This document shows positions 23,291-35,121 of a stretch of DNA of 64,000 nt, in pieces. The stretch comes from Colletotrichum lupini (taxonomy: Eukaryota > Ascomycota > Sordariomycetes > Glomerellales > Glomerellaceae). The notes under the pieces were generated by a model, which was not told the origin of the DNA, made no database searches, and was given only the letters and a program-made list of their open reading frames with translations. Every line of letters begins with the position of its first letter. Within the stretch, counting starts at the first letter, position 1. The position numbers were made by a program, and so were the translations under genes. Where the stretch lies: positions 7,068,001 through 7,132,000 of the forward strand of contig NC_064675.1 in NCBI RefSeq assembly GCF_023278565.1. The letters are read 5' to 3'.

Positions 23291-24912
23291 CTAGGCCTTC
23301 TTGTTGACGACCCAGGTGAGCAGATCGACCTTTGTGACGACAGCCACGGGCTTGGACAGGTTCTTAGCGCCCTCGGCCTTCTCAGTAACAACAGCAGCGC
23401 TGTTCCACTCGAGGAACTTGCTGAGGGTGGAGAGAGGGGTGTCGAGGGTAATCTCGACAAAGTTGCGCTTCTTCTTGCTCTTCTCGCCCGTCTCACCAGC
23501 CTGCCTGGGATCTGTGACGACCTCATCGAAGCGGCCAAAGTCGAACATGACGTCGCTGACGGGGCTGGAGCCCGTGGCGCGGCCCGAAGAGATGTAGCTG
23601 AGCAGGTTACCGAGCGTGACGAGACCGACGAGCTTGTGGCCGCTGGCGGACAGCACGGGGAGCTGGTCGAAGCCCTTGTCGCGCATGATCTCGGACGCCT
23701 CGGAGCAGGGGCTGGTCGCGGGGACGGACATGACGGGCTTAAGGCGGAGAGCGCGGACGGTGGCGCCCTCGTAGGGGTCGACGGAGCCCTTTGCGCTGGT
23801 GGCGTTGCCGTTGGAGGTGGCCTGGGTCTCGAGGCCGTTGACCTCGGGGAGGAGGTCGTTCGCGGCGAGCCAGTCATCGTCAGCGAACTTGGAGAGGTAG
23901 GAGCGGATGCTGTCGGGGAGAACGACGACGACGGTCTGGCCCTTTCCGAGGCCGAGGTCCTTGACGGCGCGGACCATAGCGGCCATGGCGGAGCCGGAGC
24001 TGCCACCGACGAGAAGACCCTCCTCGGCGATAAGGCGTCTGGCGAGCTGGAAGGACTCGCGGTCCTCGGTCTTGTACCACTTGTCGACGAGATCGCGGGA
24101 GAGAACATCGGGGATGAAGTCGTAGCCGATACCCTCGACCTTGTAGCCCTCGTTCTCGTGCTCCTTGTTCAGGGACTCGGGGAGGGCGAGAATACTGCCG
24201 TGGGGGTCGGCAGCGATGATCTTGACGTCCTTGTTGTGCTTCTTCAGACCGCGGGCAATGCCAGAAATGGTACCTCCCGTGCCGGCGCCGGCGACGAGGG
24301 CGTCGATCTTGCCGCCCGTCTGGGCCCAGATCTCCTCGGCGGTGCCGAACTCGTGGGCGAGCGGGTTGTCGAGGTTGCCGTACTGGTCGAGGATGTGGGC
24401 GTTGGGGATCTCCTTCTCGAGGCGGCGGGCGACGCCAATGTGCGACTCGGGGCTGTCCCAGGCGGCTTGGGTCGGGGTACGGATGATGGTGGCGCCAAGG
24501 GCGCGGAGGACGGAGACCTTTTCGGCGGACATCTTCTCGGGGAGGGTGATGATTGTCTTGTAGCCCTTGATGGCGCCAACGAGGGCCAGACCGATACCAC
24601 TGTTCAACGTTAGTCGTGAAATTTGGTGATTTTAAGCTTCGTTAGGACATACGTGTTTCCACTGGTAGGCTCGATGAGAGTGTCACCGGGCTTGATGCGG
24701 CCAGTTCGCTCAGCCTCCTCAATCATGCGCAGGGCGATTCTGTCCTTGACACTGCCGCCAGCATTGAAGAGCTCGACTTTGGCGTAGACCTCACACTCGA
24801 TACCCAAGCTCTGAGGAATCTTGTTGAGGCGGACCAGAGGCGTGTTGCCGATGAGCTCGGTAGCCGACTTTGCGGTGACGGCCGCGCGAGTGGCGTTGAT
24901 GGCGTCTCCCAT
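23291..24912 (-). CDS. CYS4: Cystathionine beta-synthase
   Basis: Two exons (24912-24653 and 24599-23291) flank a 53-bp intron and encode 522 aa. The N-terminal half is a PLP-dependent fold II domain: the Schiff-base lysine lies in AGGSVKDR (Lys56), the substrate loop is TSGNTGIG (about 83-90) and the phosphate-binding loop is GAGTGGT. Two C-terminal CBS domains (about 370-520) form the regulatory module. The enzyme condenses serine with homocysteine to cystathionine in transsulfuration. The length matches fungal forms, which lack the heme-binding extension of the animal enzyme. The presence of the CBS pair separates it from cysteine synthase. A long purine-rich tract (CT-rich on the coding strand) lies just upstream, a common leader feature. 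Confidence 0.94.
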
Positions 24913-26237
24913 GATTGCGATTGAGATGGGTATAATGTGGTTGGCTTATAGGAGGGAGGCTGATGGAGGGAAAGAGGAGAAGGGAGAAAGGAGGAGAAGA
25001 AGGAAAGGAGGAAGTGTAAGATTGAAAGTCAGTTCACGGACTATAGATATGCAAGTGGTAGGAAAAGAGAAACGCAATCGTCGTGGTGGGATGGTGCGAG
25101 AATTGAGACGGAGCGAGGGAGAGCACAGGAATCGGGAGTGAAAAATGACCCCGCCAACGCCGAAGATATCCGCCCACCTACCAAAAATGGTCACTTTCCC
25201 ACCCCTCTGCTACGTTAAGGTACCTTACCGAGCTTACCTAAGGCGCCTGACCATACAGGTACGGTGTACCCAACACGCTGTTCAGTACCACCGTGCCAGT
25301 GCAGGTACACCAACGAGTGACCTGACAGCGCCGCGACAGTGCAACGCAGCGACACAGGGTCCGGGCCTTTGCAGCGGCTTTGCGGCGAACGGCGGCGGTA
25401 AAGAGCCCCCACACGATATGTCCGGCGGCACACTTGTCTCTGGCCCTTACGTAAGGCAGCCCCAAAAAGCCCGGCCGGTAAAGTTTCTGCTTTTTTTTTT
25501 CTTTGGTGTCGTTCTAGAAATTTTCTGATGCTGCAGGTCGGGCCATTTCCAGTTGTCATTATGTCATCCCGAGCCGACTTTCAACCCCCGTCACTCGGCG
25601 TTCCCCGAGTCTTTTTGCTTCATCCGAGGCACGTGGGGTTTACCAGTGTACGCTGTTCAATTCCTGACTCGAGGGACTGCATAAGTGCACTTCTGGATCT
25701 TGAATCTTGGAATGCGGTCGCCGCATACTTATTGTCAGCGACAATTGCCAACGAAGCTATAGATGGTTCCGTACATGTATCTATGTCTCGGCCGGGACAC
25801 AGTTCGGCCGAACAAGATGAATAAGTCCTTCTCACTCACCCCACTCGCGTCTATCTCAACTCCACGTGACCATGAGCACTGTCAGCATTGAGGGATAACT
25901 ATTAGCATACGTGCAATCGAATGGCGATTTACCTTTCTTGAATCAAATGAATAGAGATGAAGCACGGCACAAGACGTGAGTGAATTCGTCCGCAATTCGG
26001 CCGAAGGACCAGCCACTGATCTCCTATTCGGCAAGCCACCGCCACAATCCATCATTACCTAAGCGTACTAAGCAGTGTTCATCCGCCCGTGATGGCCCGG
26101 GATAGAGCATATTGGCCCCGTGTAAGTCAATAAGACCAGTTGGCTTTAGAATGAGTGAGATATGATCAAAGTATATAAGGCCTCTATATTCGCATTGTCT
26201 GTGTGTGATCAATCCCAATCCTCGGTTGCTTCCAGTC
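24913..26237. other. Divergent promoter region, cystathionine beta-synthase and FAD oxidoreductase
   Basis: I see no gene in about 1.3 kb. It contains a GA-rich tract (about 24950-25020) in the presumed cystathionine beta-synthase leader, several AAGGTACC-like repeats near 25217, a T10 run near 25491 and a TATA box close to the oxidoreductase. Confidence 0.5.
26171..26180 (+). promoter_or_regulatory. TATA box of the FAD oxidoreductase gene
   Basis: GTATATAAGG lies about 60 bp before the ATG at 26238, a normal spacing for a short-leader fungal gene. It is identified by consensus and position only. Confidence 0.5.
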
Positions 26238-27473
26238 ATGACGGACCCCACTGCATCAAAGAAACTCATCGTCATCCTCGGTAGCTCCTATGGCGGTCTA
26301 TCCACAGCCCACTATCTTCTCAAACATGCCATTCCAGCTTTACCAAGCGCAACAGACTTCAAGGTCGTTCTCGTCAGCCCCTCCGCAGAAGTCATGTGCC
26401 GGCCTGCATGCCCCCGCGCACTGATATCTGACGACATGTTTCCCCAAGACAAGCTCTTCGTCGACATACCCAGCGTCTTCAAGCAATACGATAGTGAAAG
26501 CTTCCTCTTCATTCAAGGAACCGCAACAAGTCTAAGGCATGGTGAGAGAACTGTGTCCGTCACCCCGAAAGTCAAGAGCGATCCAATCACTCTTTCCTAC
26601 CACGCCCTAGTGGTTGCTACGGGTGCATCAACTCGCTCGCCTCTCCTCGGTCTCGACAGCGACTCTGAAAGTTTACGAAAAAGCTGGGCCGATTTCCGCG
26701 AGACTTTGCCGAAGGCGAGAAGCATAGTGGTCGTAGGTGGAGGGCCAGCGGGTGTCGAGACCGCCGGCGAGCTGGGCGAGTATTTGAATGGTCGAAAGTC
26801 GCAACGTCCAAAGGTTCCCATTACCCTTGTCTCATCTGCCCCTGAAATTCTTCCCGCGCTTCGTCCTGCTATCGCCCGCAAGGCAGAAGGTTATCTCGCT
26901 CAGGTCGGGGTCACTGTCCTGAAAGGGGTTCGGGTAAAGGATGTGGTGCCGGCTGAAGCCGGAATCACAGGAGTGACGACAAATGCAATGGTCACTCTGG
27001 ACAGTGGGAAGACAATTGAGGCCGAACTTTACATCCCCGCAACTGGTACACGACCGAACACGAGCTTCATCGACAACGATCTGCTCCTCTTTGATGGACG
27101 AGTCAATACGAACCCCCTAACTCTTCGCGTTGATCCAGCTGGACCCCGCGTCTACGCCATCGGCGACGCGTCTTCGTTCGCCAGGCCATCTATTCACAAC
27201 ATCCTGAGTGCGGTTCCGGTCATGTGCGCCAACATTAAGCGGGACCTACTGCTGGCTTCTGAAAGTCCGGAGAGCGCCAGTGACAAGGATAGACTATTCG
27301 AGGAGGACGTCCGTGAGACTCAGTTGGTTCCGGTGGGAAAGAGCAAGGGGGTCGGGGTCGCCATGGGATATCAGCTGCCCAGCTTCATGGTGTGGATGAT
27401 CAAGGGTCGGGACTACTGGCTGTGGACGACGGGGAATCTTTGGAGTGGGAAGCAGTGGGCTAAGGAGTCTTAA
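26238..27473 (+). CDS. AIF/AMID-like FAD-dependent NAD(P)H oxidoreductase
   Basis: A single-exon gene of 411 aa. An N-terminal dinucleotide fold with GSSYGG (15-20) binds FAD. A second one, GGGPAG (167-172) within VVVGGGPAGVETAGEL, binds NAD(P)H. ATGTRPN and the distal FAD motif YAIGDAS (Asp310) complete the pyridine nucleotide-disulfide reductase layout. There is no redox CxxxxC pair, so it resembles AMID/FSP1/Ndi-like single-enzyme oxidoreductases and not disulfide reductases. The C-terminal WMIKGRDYW helix is typical of fungal AMID-like proteins and may associate with lipid surfaces. An upstream in-frame codon 11 triplets earlier is not favoured, because the ATG at 26238 matches the start of the fold. 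Its physiological electron acceptor is unknown. Confidence 0.9.
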   Translation: MTDPTASKKLIVILGSSYGGLSTAHYLLKHAIPALPSATDFKVVLVSPSAEVMCRPACPRALISDDMFPQDKLFVDIPSVFKQYDSESFLFIQGTATSLRHGERTVSVTPKVKSDPITLSYHALVVATGASTRSPLLGLDSDSESLRKSWADFRETLPKARSIVVVGGGPAGVETAGELGEYLNGRKSQRPKVPITLVSSAPEILPALRPAIARKAEGYLAQVGVTVLKGVRVKDVVPAEAGITGVTTNAMVTLDSGKTIEAELYIPATGTRPNTSFIDNDLLLFDGRVNTNPLTLRVDPAGPRVYAIGDASSFARPSIHNILSAVPVMCANIKRDLLLASESPESASDKDRLFEEDVRETQLVPVGKSKGVGVAMGYQLPSFMVWMIKGRDYWLWTTGNLWSGKQWAKES

Positions 27474-28375
27474 TTGCTTGATCGAATCCATGATGTTTCT
27501 TCTTTTCTTCCTTTCCATGAACGGGTGGGTCCCTGGTTATTTGTGTGTTAGCTCTGATGATGGTCGAATGATGAGCTGACAATCTCCAAGATTTCCCTAG
27601 TCTCTTAATGTTGTCCATGTGTCACACTAGTCCAGATCTCACAATCATTGTAAGATGTTCAACAGCAAGTATGCCCTCGCCATAACCACAAGGTTTGAGT
27701 GAGATGCTAAGTAGACTAAAACCGAAACATCTTCCAAGACATCACGAGTGCCGAAGCGAGCATACATGGCTTAAATATAAAGTAGTGTGGTATCACTGCC
27801 AACGCTCTTATCAAAGTACTATCAAGTGGTCGAGGTGGTCTAGATTACCTGGGCAAACTTGGCCAGGTTTGCTAAAGGTACCAATCAAACATGTTTGTGA
27901 GTCGACGGTCCATTTCCAAACGGCAGTAGGTCTTGGGTGAGCACACACACGTTCCTGCCGTGGTGTGGAATACCTTTAGCATGATGTTGTGTTCACGAAA
28001 TCGCTTCCTTGGCCATTGTTCCAAATTTCTCAATGGGAAGGTCTGATCGATCCTTGCAAACACTCCCTTCCTTTGCTGGGTATCAAAAGCTGAACACAGG
28101 ACCGAATTTCACGTGATTGCCCTGCTGTGATAGGTGAAGACAGCGCCGGGAGCCTGAGGCGGAAAGGTAGAGGGCATCGTGAGGTCGTTGTGTGAATATG
28201 GAGGCGGGTGATCGAATACTCACTTGCCCGGTATAAGATACCACGCTTTATCCCGCACAAGTGAATCTTATCTCTTTTTCCTCCACCACAAACTTCCATT
28301 CAATATCATAACCAGATCCCAACTTCACCCCACCAAGCACCACCCGCACTATCAGTCCACACTCCAACCGTCAAG
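27474..28375. other. Intergenic, no supported gene
   Basis: I see only short chance frames. The sequence GTATAAGATA at 28231 lies about 140 bp upstream of the next ATG and could be its TATA element. The 60 bases before that ATG are CA-rich leader sequence. Confidence 0.5.
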
Positions 28376-29142
28376 ATGCAGATCAAGAACATCTCCCTCC
28401 TCTCTCTTGCCGCTATGGCTGTCAAGGTAATTTTTTGCAACGCATTTTCTCCATTAAAATTTCCAGATGCAACTGACACTCGAAATAACAGGGCACGACT
28501 ATTGACAAGGACGTCAACGGCCCCATGGGCGTCGAGGGCTTCCACCTCATGGCCATCGAGTGGGAGGTCCAGGCCCACCCCGGCGGTGAGAACCTCACCC
28601 TCACCGGCACCGTCGAGGAGGTCCTCGAGGAGCTCCGCACCATCAACCCCAACTACGACCAGGACCTCGGCATCACCTCTCTCACTTCCACCAAGGCCAT
28701 CGACGCCGCCATCAAGTCTGCCGTCACCCAGGCCGATGATACTTTCAAGGACGCCCCCGTCGACTGCGCCGGCTACGACGACGCCGACCGCAAGCGCCTC
28801 GCCCAGGGTGCTCGCTACCTTCTCGACGTCAAGGGCAAGCCCACCCGCGGCCCTGGCCCCGGCAGCTGTGGCCGTGTCAGCTGCAGCTATAACTCTGCCA
28901 TCTACTGGTGCAACATGGTAAGTGGATGCTTCCTTTCAGAACTTTGTGACATCGAGAACGAGACTGACAATGTAGGAACAATACAGGACAGCAAGGCAAA
29001 GACCCTCAACTCCTTCAAGGAGATCTCCGATGGCGCCTACCACGTCATTGAGAAGTGCTACCGTGGTGTTGGCACTCTCGTCAGCGGTCGTGCCTTCCAC
29101 AAGGACAACTGGACCGTCGTCGCTCGCTGGGATCGTTGCTAA
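28376..29142 (+). CDS. Secreted cysteine-containing protein, effector-like
   Basis: Three exons (28376-28426, 28492-28917, 28987-29142), all phase 0, encode 210 aa. A short hydrophobic signal lies at residues 4-16. The C-terminal half has a conserved-looking pattern, CGRVSCSYNSAIYWCN, then a helix, then a VSGRAF...DNW...C ending; four to six cysteines probably pair. I recall this arrangement in many unnamed small secreted proteins of plant-associated ascomycetes, but I cannot name a characterised member. The sequence is strongly C-rich in third positions, unlike the STAND genes beside it, suggesting strong expression. Calling it an effector is inference from size, signal and cysteines. The alternative is a secreted antimicrobial or structural protein. 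Confidence 0.8.
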
Positions 29143-29477
29143 GTGGACTCACCTTCGTCGCTCAAATCCACACTTGAGTTAATACATACTAGAGTCGATT
29201 GAGTAGCAAGGTTCAATGGAACTCCCGCTAGGCTAGTTGCTTCTTAGTCTATAGGACTTACAATGAGCAATGCTACACGCAGGGAAGGCCCAGAAACAGA
29301 TCAATCATTGAATTTATATGCCAGGTGATTAGACAATACAAAGGGGCTCCGCCTGTGGCTTCCAGAACGCTTCCACATTACCAAGGAACAGTATAGAATG
29401 CGCGTCAACTATGTCTGATCTGACTGTCTATTTGATTACGTAGTCGTCTTGCGGTATCCTCAATGCTTCGAACCTTC
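29143..29477. other. Intergenic between converging 3' ends
   Basis: The secreted-protein gene and the first STAND-like paralogue end here from opposite sides. I see only probable 3' UTRs. Confidence 0.6.
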
Positions 29478-30638
29478 TTATCTTGGATCTTGAACTGTAC
29501 TTAACGGCTCATAGTTCCAAATATGACGGAAGTACTTGTGTGTGTTCAAATCCAAAGCAGTATCGTGACAGGTTACAAAGACTTTGAAAGATTGCGGTCT
29601 ATCAACATAGAATTTCGTCACGCGATCAAGACTTTCAAGAACCGCTTCAGCCTCCCCCTTCGGGTCTTTCTCCTCGTATGTACTAATCCCATAGATTATA
29701 CATGTCACTTGACTTCCTTCGGGGAGATGGTTCATCAGTCCAACCAAAGTCCGTCTTAAGGCATCGATATCAAGGTTTTTTAGTTCTTGCCATTGGATGC
29801 CATCTAAGAATGGTAGGTTGATGCAGAGTCTCAACCACCTCATCTTCTCCAGAAGTTGGCATACAAGACTAGCCAGCATCCCTCTGGGGTGGCATTGGAT
29901 TACCTTGGCATGGGCGTCTTCGTCTCCAACAAGCGGCTGTCTTTCCGGCCGGGTACGAACCGTTTTGTTTTGAGTGCAGAACCAAGTGAGGACGAGTTCA
30001 GGAATCTCTAGCAGCTCTCCTGTTTGTTCTTCTGGTGGTCCTGCGCCACCAGTCCTCTGCTTCTCATGAATATCCTGTGCAAGCTTCTCAAATGGTTTCC
30101 CGAGATCAGTCGTCAATTTTGCGACTAAATAAGCCGTCAATGAAACTTGGCTTTCACCAATAAGCGCCGCACAACCATTGAGGAGGAAACTACTGGATTT
30201 CCTTTGGGTGTCCCAAAAAAACTTCTGTATTCTTTCGTCGTTGAGAATGATGCGTATACTCTCGTGTTGTTCTGTGTTTAACAGATAGCCTCCATTAATG
30301 AAACTATCCACTTCAATCGGAACGAGGTCTGGTTCGTAATGGAGGTGGCGAAATATTTTTGTGATTCCCATCTCAACATCTCCTTTTTCGATCTCGGCTG
30401 ATGTTGCTGAAAACTGTTTTTCGAAAACTTCCGGTTTCGTTTCCGGATTTTTGGGTGAAGTGGGAGTTGGACTTTGTTGTAGCGGGGAGGACTTCGGTAG
30501 AATTTTGGGGACTGTGCTAGAAAGAGGTAAGGGTGATGTCTCGCAACAATCGTTCGGTACTGCTGGAGGTGGAGATGGAGCTGGTGGTGGCCGAGGCGAA
30601 GCCGGGGGCGAGGTACGTTCTTCAAGCCGTAAGCTCAT
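29478..30638 (-). CDS. STAND-like paralogue 1, N-terminally truncated
   Basis: A single open frame of 386 aa starts at the ATG at 30638; no ATG lies earlier in frame. After a Pro-rich head (about residues 12-50) it follows the C-terminal half of the split gene at 33928-35956 in order: the HYEPDLVPIEV segment, a SSFLLNGCA segment where a nucleotide-binding loop would be expected, WFCTQNK, HPRGMLASLVCQLLEKM and CIIYGISTYEE. The N-terminal helical half present in the split paralogue is absent. It is either a short family member or a truncated copy. The P-loop is not canonical, so ATP binding is doubtful. Codon use is less biased than in the housekeeping block. Confidence 0.65.
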   Translation of the reverse strand: MSLRLEERTSPPASPRPPPAPSPPPAVPNDCCETSPLPLSSTVPKILPKSSPLQQSPTPTSPKNPETKPEVFEKQFSATSAEIEKGDVEMGITKIFRHLHYEPDLVPIEVDSFINGGYLLNTEQHESIRIILNDERIQKFFWDTQRKSSSFLLNGCAALIGESQVSLTAYLVAKLTTDLGKPFEKLAQDIHEKQRTGGAGPPEEQTGELLEIPELVLTWFCTQNKTVRTRPERQPLVGDEDAHAKVIQCHPRGMLASLVCQLLEKMRWLRLCINLPFLDGIQWQELKNLDIDALRRTLVGLMNHLPEGSQVTCIIYGISTYEEKDPKGEAEAVLESLDRVTKFYVDRPQSFKVFVTCHDTALDLNTHKYFRHIWNYEPLSTVQDPR

Positions 30639-32109
30639 TGAGATGGATTCGAAAGCCTGTGTCCCCAATAAAGCAGTTCAGGATTTGGCGTCGGTTGTAG
30701 TTCGTATTCCTCAGAAGTCGAGAGGATTCAGAAGGTGAGAGATAGGCAGATCGTTGTTGTCGTCTCCCACCGCTGCCCTCCACTACATATTTATGGACGA
30801 GTCTCGCCACTGTTGAGGGCGCCAAAAGTGTTGAATAAAGGAAGCTGAACAGACTGTTGGAGATGCGCGAAGAGAGTGGCACGAACAAAGGAAACTGAAC
30901 ATAGAGGTTCATCATGACAGATTCAAGTAGATGAAGCTGACGAAACAACTATCTTCATCAAAGAAACATGTTCGATTTCATATCACAGACACTGTGGCAA
31001 GTCAGGGGTCTATACTTGGCCTCTCCCGACTCTCGCCTGAAAATTCTGAAAAGTTGCTTGACAAAGGTGTTTACCAACCGAGTTGGCCAAGCGCGACCTT
31101 GGAAATGAAAAATAGTCAAATGATCTGAAAGCTGCTGTTAAATCTCTTCCTAGGATCAAGAACCTGTTTCGGAGCTGGCCAATATGAAAGACTGAGAGCA
31201 CTGAAATCCGAGTCTCCCAATGCCTGGCATCTCCATGCCGTGGCTGCCAATCAAGCCTCCTTGGTACCACAGCCAACCATACTGGAACATGATGGTCTTC
31301 GTCCTTGGCTGTTCAGGTGAGCGTATGTCCAAAATATCTTTTATCAATGCCGAGATCCGATTTAGTCGGTTACTTTCAATTATGAGCGGGTGAACATATG
31401 AAGCCGGTCAATTCATGAGTACACCTTTCGGGCCCATCCGTATGGCTCTCTTACTGCTTTGATACTATGTCAGCCCCTGCCCTGTCTCCTAAAGCGTGAG
31501 TTCTTATTATAGAGTTAGGATTCAAGTAAGTCGCAAGGGGAAGAAACATGGTGTTAGCGATAGGAGTCATGAGAATAGCGGCAAGAAGTGATCAAGCGGC
31601 AAATCACTTCGTCACCCGCTTGAGGGGGTCTATCAAGAACATGATGGTTCTTAGCAATCTCGTTTCTTATGCGCTCTTTCTGGTTGTGCCTTGGGCTAGG
31701 TCCGACTTGGGACAAACTCACGGGACCACCTTACCTACTTCAAGATGATCATTTAATGTCTGCTCCGGCGTCTGTATCGCAAACTGTGCTATTGCAGGTG
31801 CGGAACTATACCCAACGACACCAGACTTCAGTCCATGTCGTAGAACTGGATGAAGTTGACCAACTAGAATACAATAACGACCTAGTACGATGGGGGAAGA
31901 TAAGTAATTATCTACAAAGCCGTTTCATGTATTTCGTTTGCTTCATGCCCTACTCCCACAAGTGACTCGGCCACGAGTAAAGATATAATAAGAATTCATT
32001 TTCAAACTTGGCTAACTACATATTATTGATATGAATATGGGATACACACCCGGAAGGCACTCCACTCGCACCAACCGATCAATCGCTCCCAACCACGGGC
32101 GTCGGCACT
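30639..32109. other. Spacer between STAND-like paralogues
   Basis: Short frames on both strands lack domain signatures. A minus-strand frame at 30622-30948 might be an upstream exon of paralogue 1, but I found no splice pair that supports it. Confidence 0.45.
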
Positions 32110-32988
32110 CTACCCATCAACGATGTTGTCCTTGAAGTACCTGGGATCTTCGAAGTACTCATGGATCTGCGTAGCTCTGCTCTGGCACGTTAAAACGAGT
32201 TTGAATGCCACCGGCCTCCCCGACTGTATTCTTGCTAGCGCTGAAAGCTGCTTGATAATGAGATCCAATTCCTCTGAAAGTTGATCTGTTTCGTATCGGG
32301 TGATCTCGTCGATCACACACATCACATCAGCTCCTGGGTCAAGATATATTATCAGGGCACTGAACAGCTCGCACAAGGCTTTGATCTCGCGGTTGATGAG
32401 ACGCTCAGTAAAGCTGCCCTCTCGCAACAATGAGCCTTTTAGCTCATACTCGGGGAACCTCTCAAAAATCTCCCGCAAAAGCTGGTTGATGAGGCTACAC
32501 ATCATTCCTCTTGGAGATTCTTGAAGTTTTATTTCGTCCTCATTCGCTCGATTTGGGAAAGGGATGGAGCAGAACTATTTGATTGTGATGAGATTGCTCT
32601 GGTACGCACGGTCGTTCTTATTCTTCCATTCCGCAGCCAGGTGAGACATTGGCGAGCTTTTGCCCGTCGGGAGCTTGGGAGTTTGTGGTTCGAAATATTT
32701 GGGATTGGCTTTCGGGTCTTCATTGAGGTTCACGAGAACCATGCCGCCCGTCGTTTTTGGCTGGAAGAGCGGTTTCTTGAAAGCCTTTTCTTGCAACTTC
32801 ATTGCTTTTCGCTTTCGTTCTTTATCGATGCCTTGCCAAAGATCGCTACTGAAGGCGTTTTGATTCCATGATGAGAGTTCGTCCTTCAAAATTTCGTGGT
32901 ACGTTGCCATTTCCTCTTTCGACTCCCCAGGTCCGAAAGGTAGTTCCATGCCGGAACGGCCGGTCAATGTGTGGATAGCGTTTGCCAT
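32110..32988 (-). pseudogene. STAND-like paralogue 2, degenerate
   Basis: Two blocks on the minus strand resemble the family. The first (32988-32575, ATG start) begins MANAIHTLTGRSG, matching a MVNATHILHGTS segment of the split gene. The second (about 32570-32110) has an FC after a stop or splice site, then SPRGMMCSLINQLL and MCVIDEITRYET, the family's Walker-B-like region. They lie in different frames and no GT-AG pair joins them cleanly. The central segment with the degenerate nucleotide loop is missing. I read it as a decaying copy. It could instead be a divergent functional gene with a non-obvious intron. Confidence 0.55.
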
Positions 32989-33927
32989 GTTGGGAGGTGG
33001 AATAGATCAAATGGTTTGTAAGAAGTGAATTCACAGTTGTCAACGATGATGGTAGCGGCTGCGGTAAGTAATGAGTATGTTTTTGGTATCTAATACGCGA
33101 GGAAGAGGTGCACATTTATATCAATCGCAAGTCCGACTGTCCGAATGGTCTCCCGGTCTGGACTAGGGTCAGGACAAAAACACTCGAACAGTGGAGGTCG
33201 TGTGGGAAGGGAGGTGTGGAGAACCTGGATGATGAATACACAATGGCAAGAGAAAATGGGTAAATACATGCAGGTAAAGTAAAGTGAGATATTACGGTAG
33301 AGGAAGGTGAGTGTGGAGGGAATAATCAGTCGCGAAAGACCAGGTAGAAAGAGAAAAGCGACAACCTCAGATAAAGGGGATGGGTCTGATGAATTTTACA
33401 CACATGTTCGATTGCATTGCAAGGGATCACAAAGCTCCTGGACCATCACCAGAACTTTGAACAGATGTCAAAATATGGATCCACAGTGTTAAATCATTCG
33501 TCCTTGTGAACAAGCTTGAAAGGTTGAGGATGTGGTGGCTGTCCGTGCTGTTATTCAAACGCTCAATGAGAATCTACCTTCTATCCATGTATTAGAATGC
33601 CCGATGTCATCACGAGTAGCCTAGGGTGTCGATCATGGGATTCTAGCTTTGATGGATTTCGTCAAGCTATGGCATCATTGTCGAAAAGAAATTAACATCT
33701 CCTTTTTTAGCAGTGTCACCTAAGCTGGCTGGATCACTAGTGTGTTATGGAATTAAGTTAGTAACTCAGATGCACTGATGCAGCTAAATAAAGCGCACAT
33801 GTCCGCATGGTTGTGGCTGACTTTTGAGATCAAGCTTCTTGTCAAATTGGTAAGTATCAGAGTGCCGTCACCTTAATTTCCATCAAGTATAGTCGTAGCA
33901 ATCCATCTGACCATCCATCCCAGAGTC
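32989..33927. other. Spacer, no supported gene
   Basis: This lies between paralogue 2 and the 3' end of the split STAND-like gene. I see only short frames on both strands. Confidence 0.5.
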
Positions 33928-34950
33928 CTAGTATGCCATGGACATGTTAGATATCGCCCACTGTGCTGATTCATCTGAGCCCGTGCTGCCACCCAAGTTG
34001 ACAATTTTGTTGTAGCCAAAATGTTCCGCCATACCCAAAGCTCTATTCTGACACGTTGCGAGAAGTTTGAAAATCTGCGGTCCGGTGGAAAGCTTCTCAG
34101 CCAACCTTGCCAGCTTCCCCATGACTACTTTCGTGTCGCTCTCCAGAGCTAGCGTCTCGTACAAGACAATTTCATCAACTATACATAACAAGATACTCCC
34201 TTGAGGAAGCTGCTCTACTAGTCTGACAAAGAGCGAACACAGAGTCGTCGGTTTCAGCTGCTCCACATGCCGCCACTTGGAATCGTACATGAATGATAAG
34301 TCGACCTCTACGCCACTGTCAATCATTTTTTCGAGAAGCTGACCGACGAGGCTCGTCATCATTCTGCTGGGGCAGCGATCTGTTGTAGCATTGTTGCCTA
34401 CCACGAGGCCTGGCTTATGCTCCGCGCAAAACCAATTAATGACGTAGAACGGAGTCGAGGGATCTCCTGCAGCCATGAAGCTTTCCGTTGACTGGGCAGC
34501 TACAAGACTGAGCGGTGAGATCCCGTCAACGGCAGCGGTGTCGTCTCTTCCATTGACGAGAAGACAGCTTGATGACGTTGTATTCGTCATGAATGACTTG
34601 AAATTTTCGTGTCGTATGAGGGTGGCTGCTTTGGCTTTTTGCTTGTTGGTCAGTCTGTAACCAAGACGAATCTGGGTGGCCACGTCCCGTGGAACGAGAT
34701 TTGGGTCGTATTGAAGAGACTTAAGTAATCGCTCCTGTGACTTCTTAGCCTCCGCTTGTCGTTCGTCGGCATTTGCCCGCGTGTTCATGGATATCGATGT
34801 CCCGTGAAGGATGTGGGTTGCGTTCACCATGTCGTAAACCGATATCCGTGGTTGTGAGGAACTAGATTGCTGATCAGATTGCTCTACATGAGATCGCGTT
34901 AGCTTAACGCGTGAAATGTCTGTCCAAGAGGGGGAAGATGCAAGTAAAAA

Positions 34951-34986
<36 letters not shown>
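34951..34986 (+). repeat. Homopolymer of 36 G inside a long purine tract
   Basis: The run lies in the last intron of the split STAND-like gene, which reads C/T on the coding strand. Its exact length is probably unreliable, as sequencing and assembly of such runs often fail. Confidence 0.85.
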
Positions 34987-34987
<1 letters not shown>

Positions 34988-35089
34988 AGAAAAAAAATGA
35001 GAGAGGAGAGGAGAAAGAGAAAAGAAAAAAAAAAGGGAGGAAAACCGAGGGTGGGGGAGTGGAGGAGGAGGGAGGCGGGAAGGGGGGAA

Positions 35090-35121
<32 letters not shown>
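35090..35121 (+). repeat. Second G run (32 G) in the same purine tract
   Basis: Together with the run at 34951, it is part of an almost pure G/A strand from about 34927 to 35141. Both lie in the 362-bp intron. Such tracts can form G-quadruplex or triplex DNA. Confidence 0.85.

Noticed and set aside
23153..24613. 486-codon plus-strand frame opposite cystathionine beta-synthase
   Set aside because: It is a Gly/Val/Glu-rich shadow with no domain; the minus strand encodes a complete enzyme with conserved motifs.
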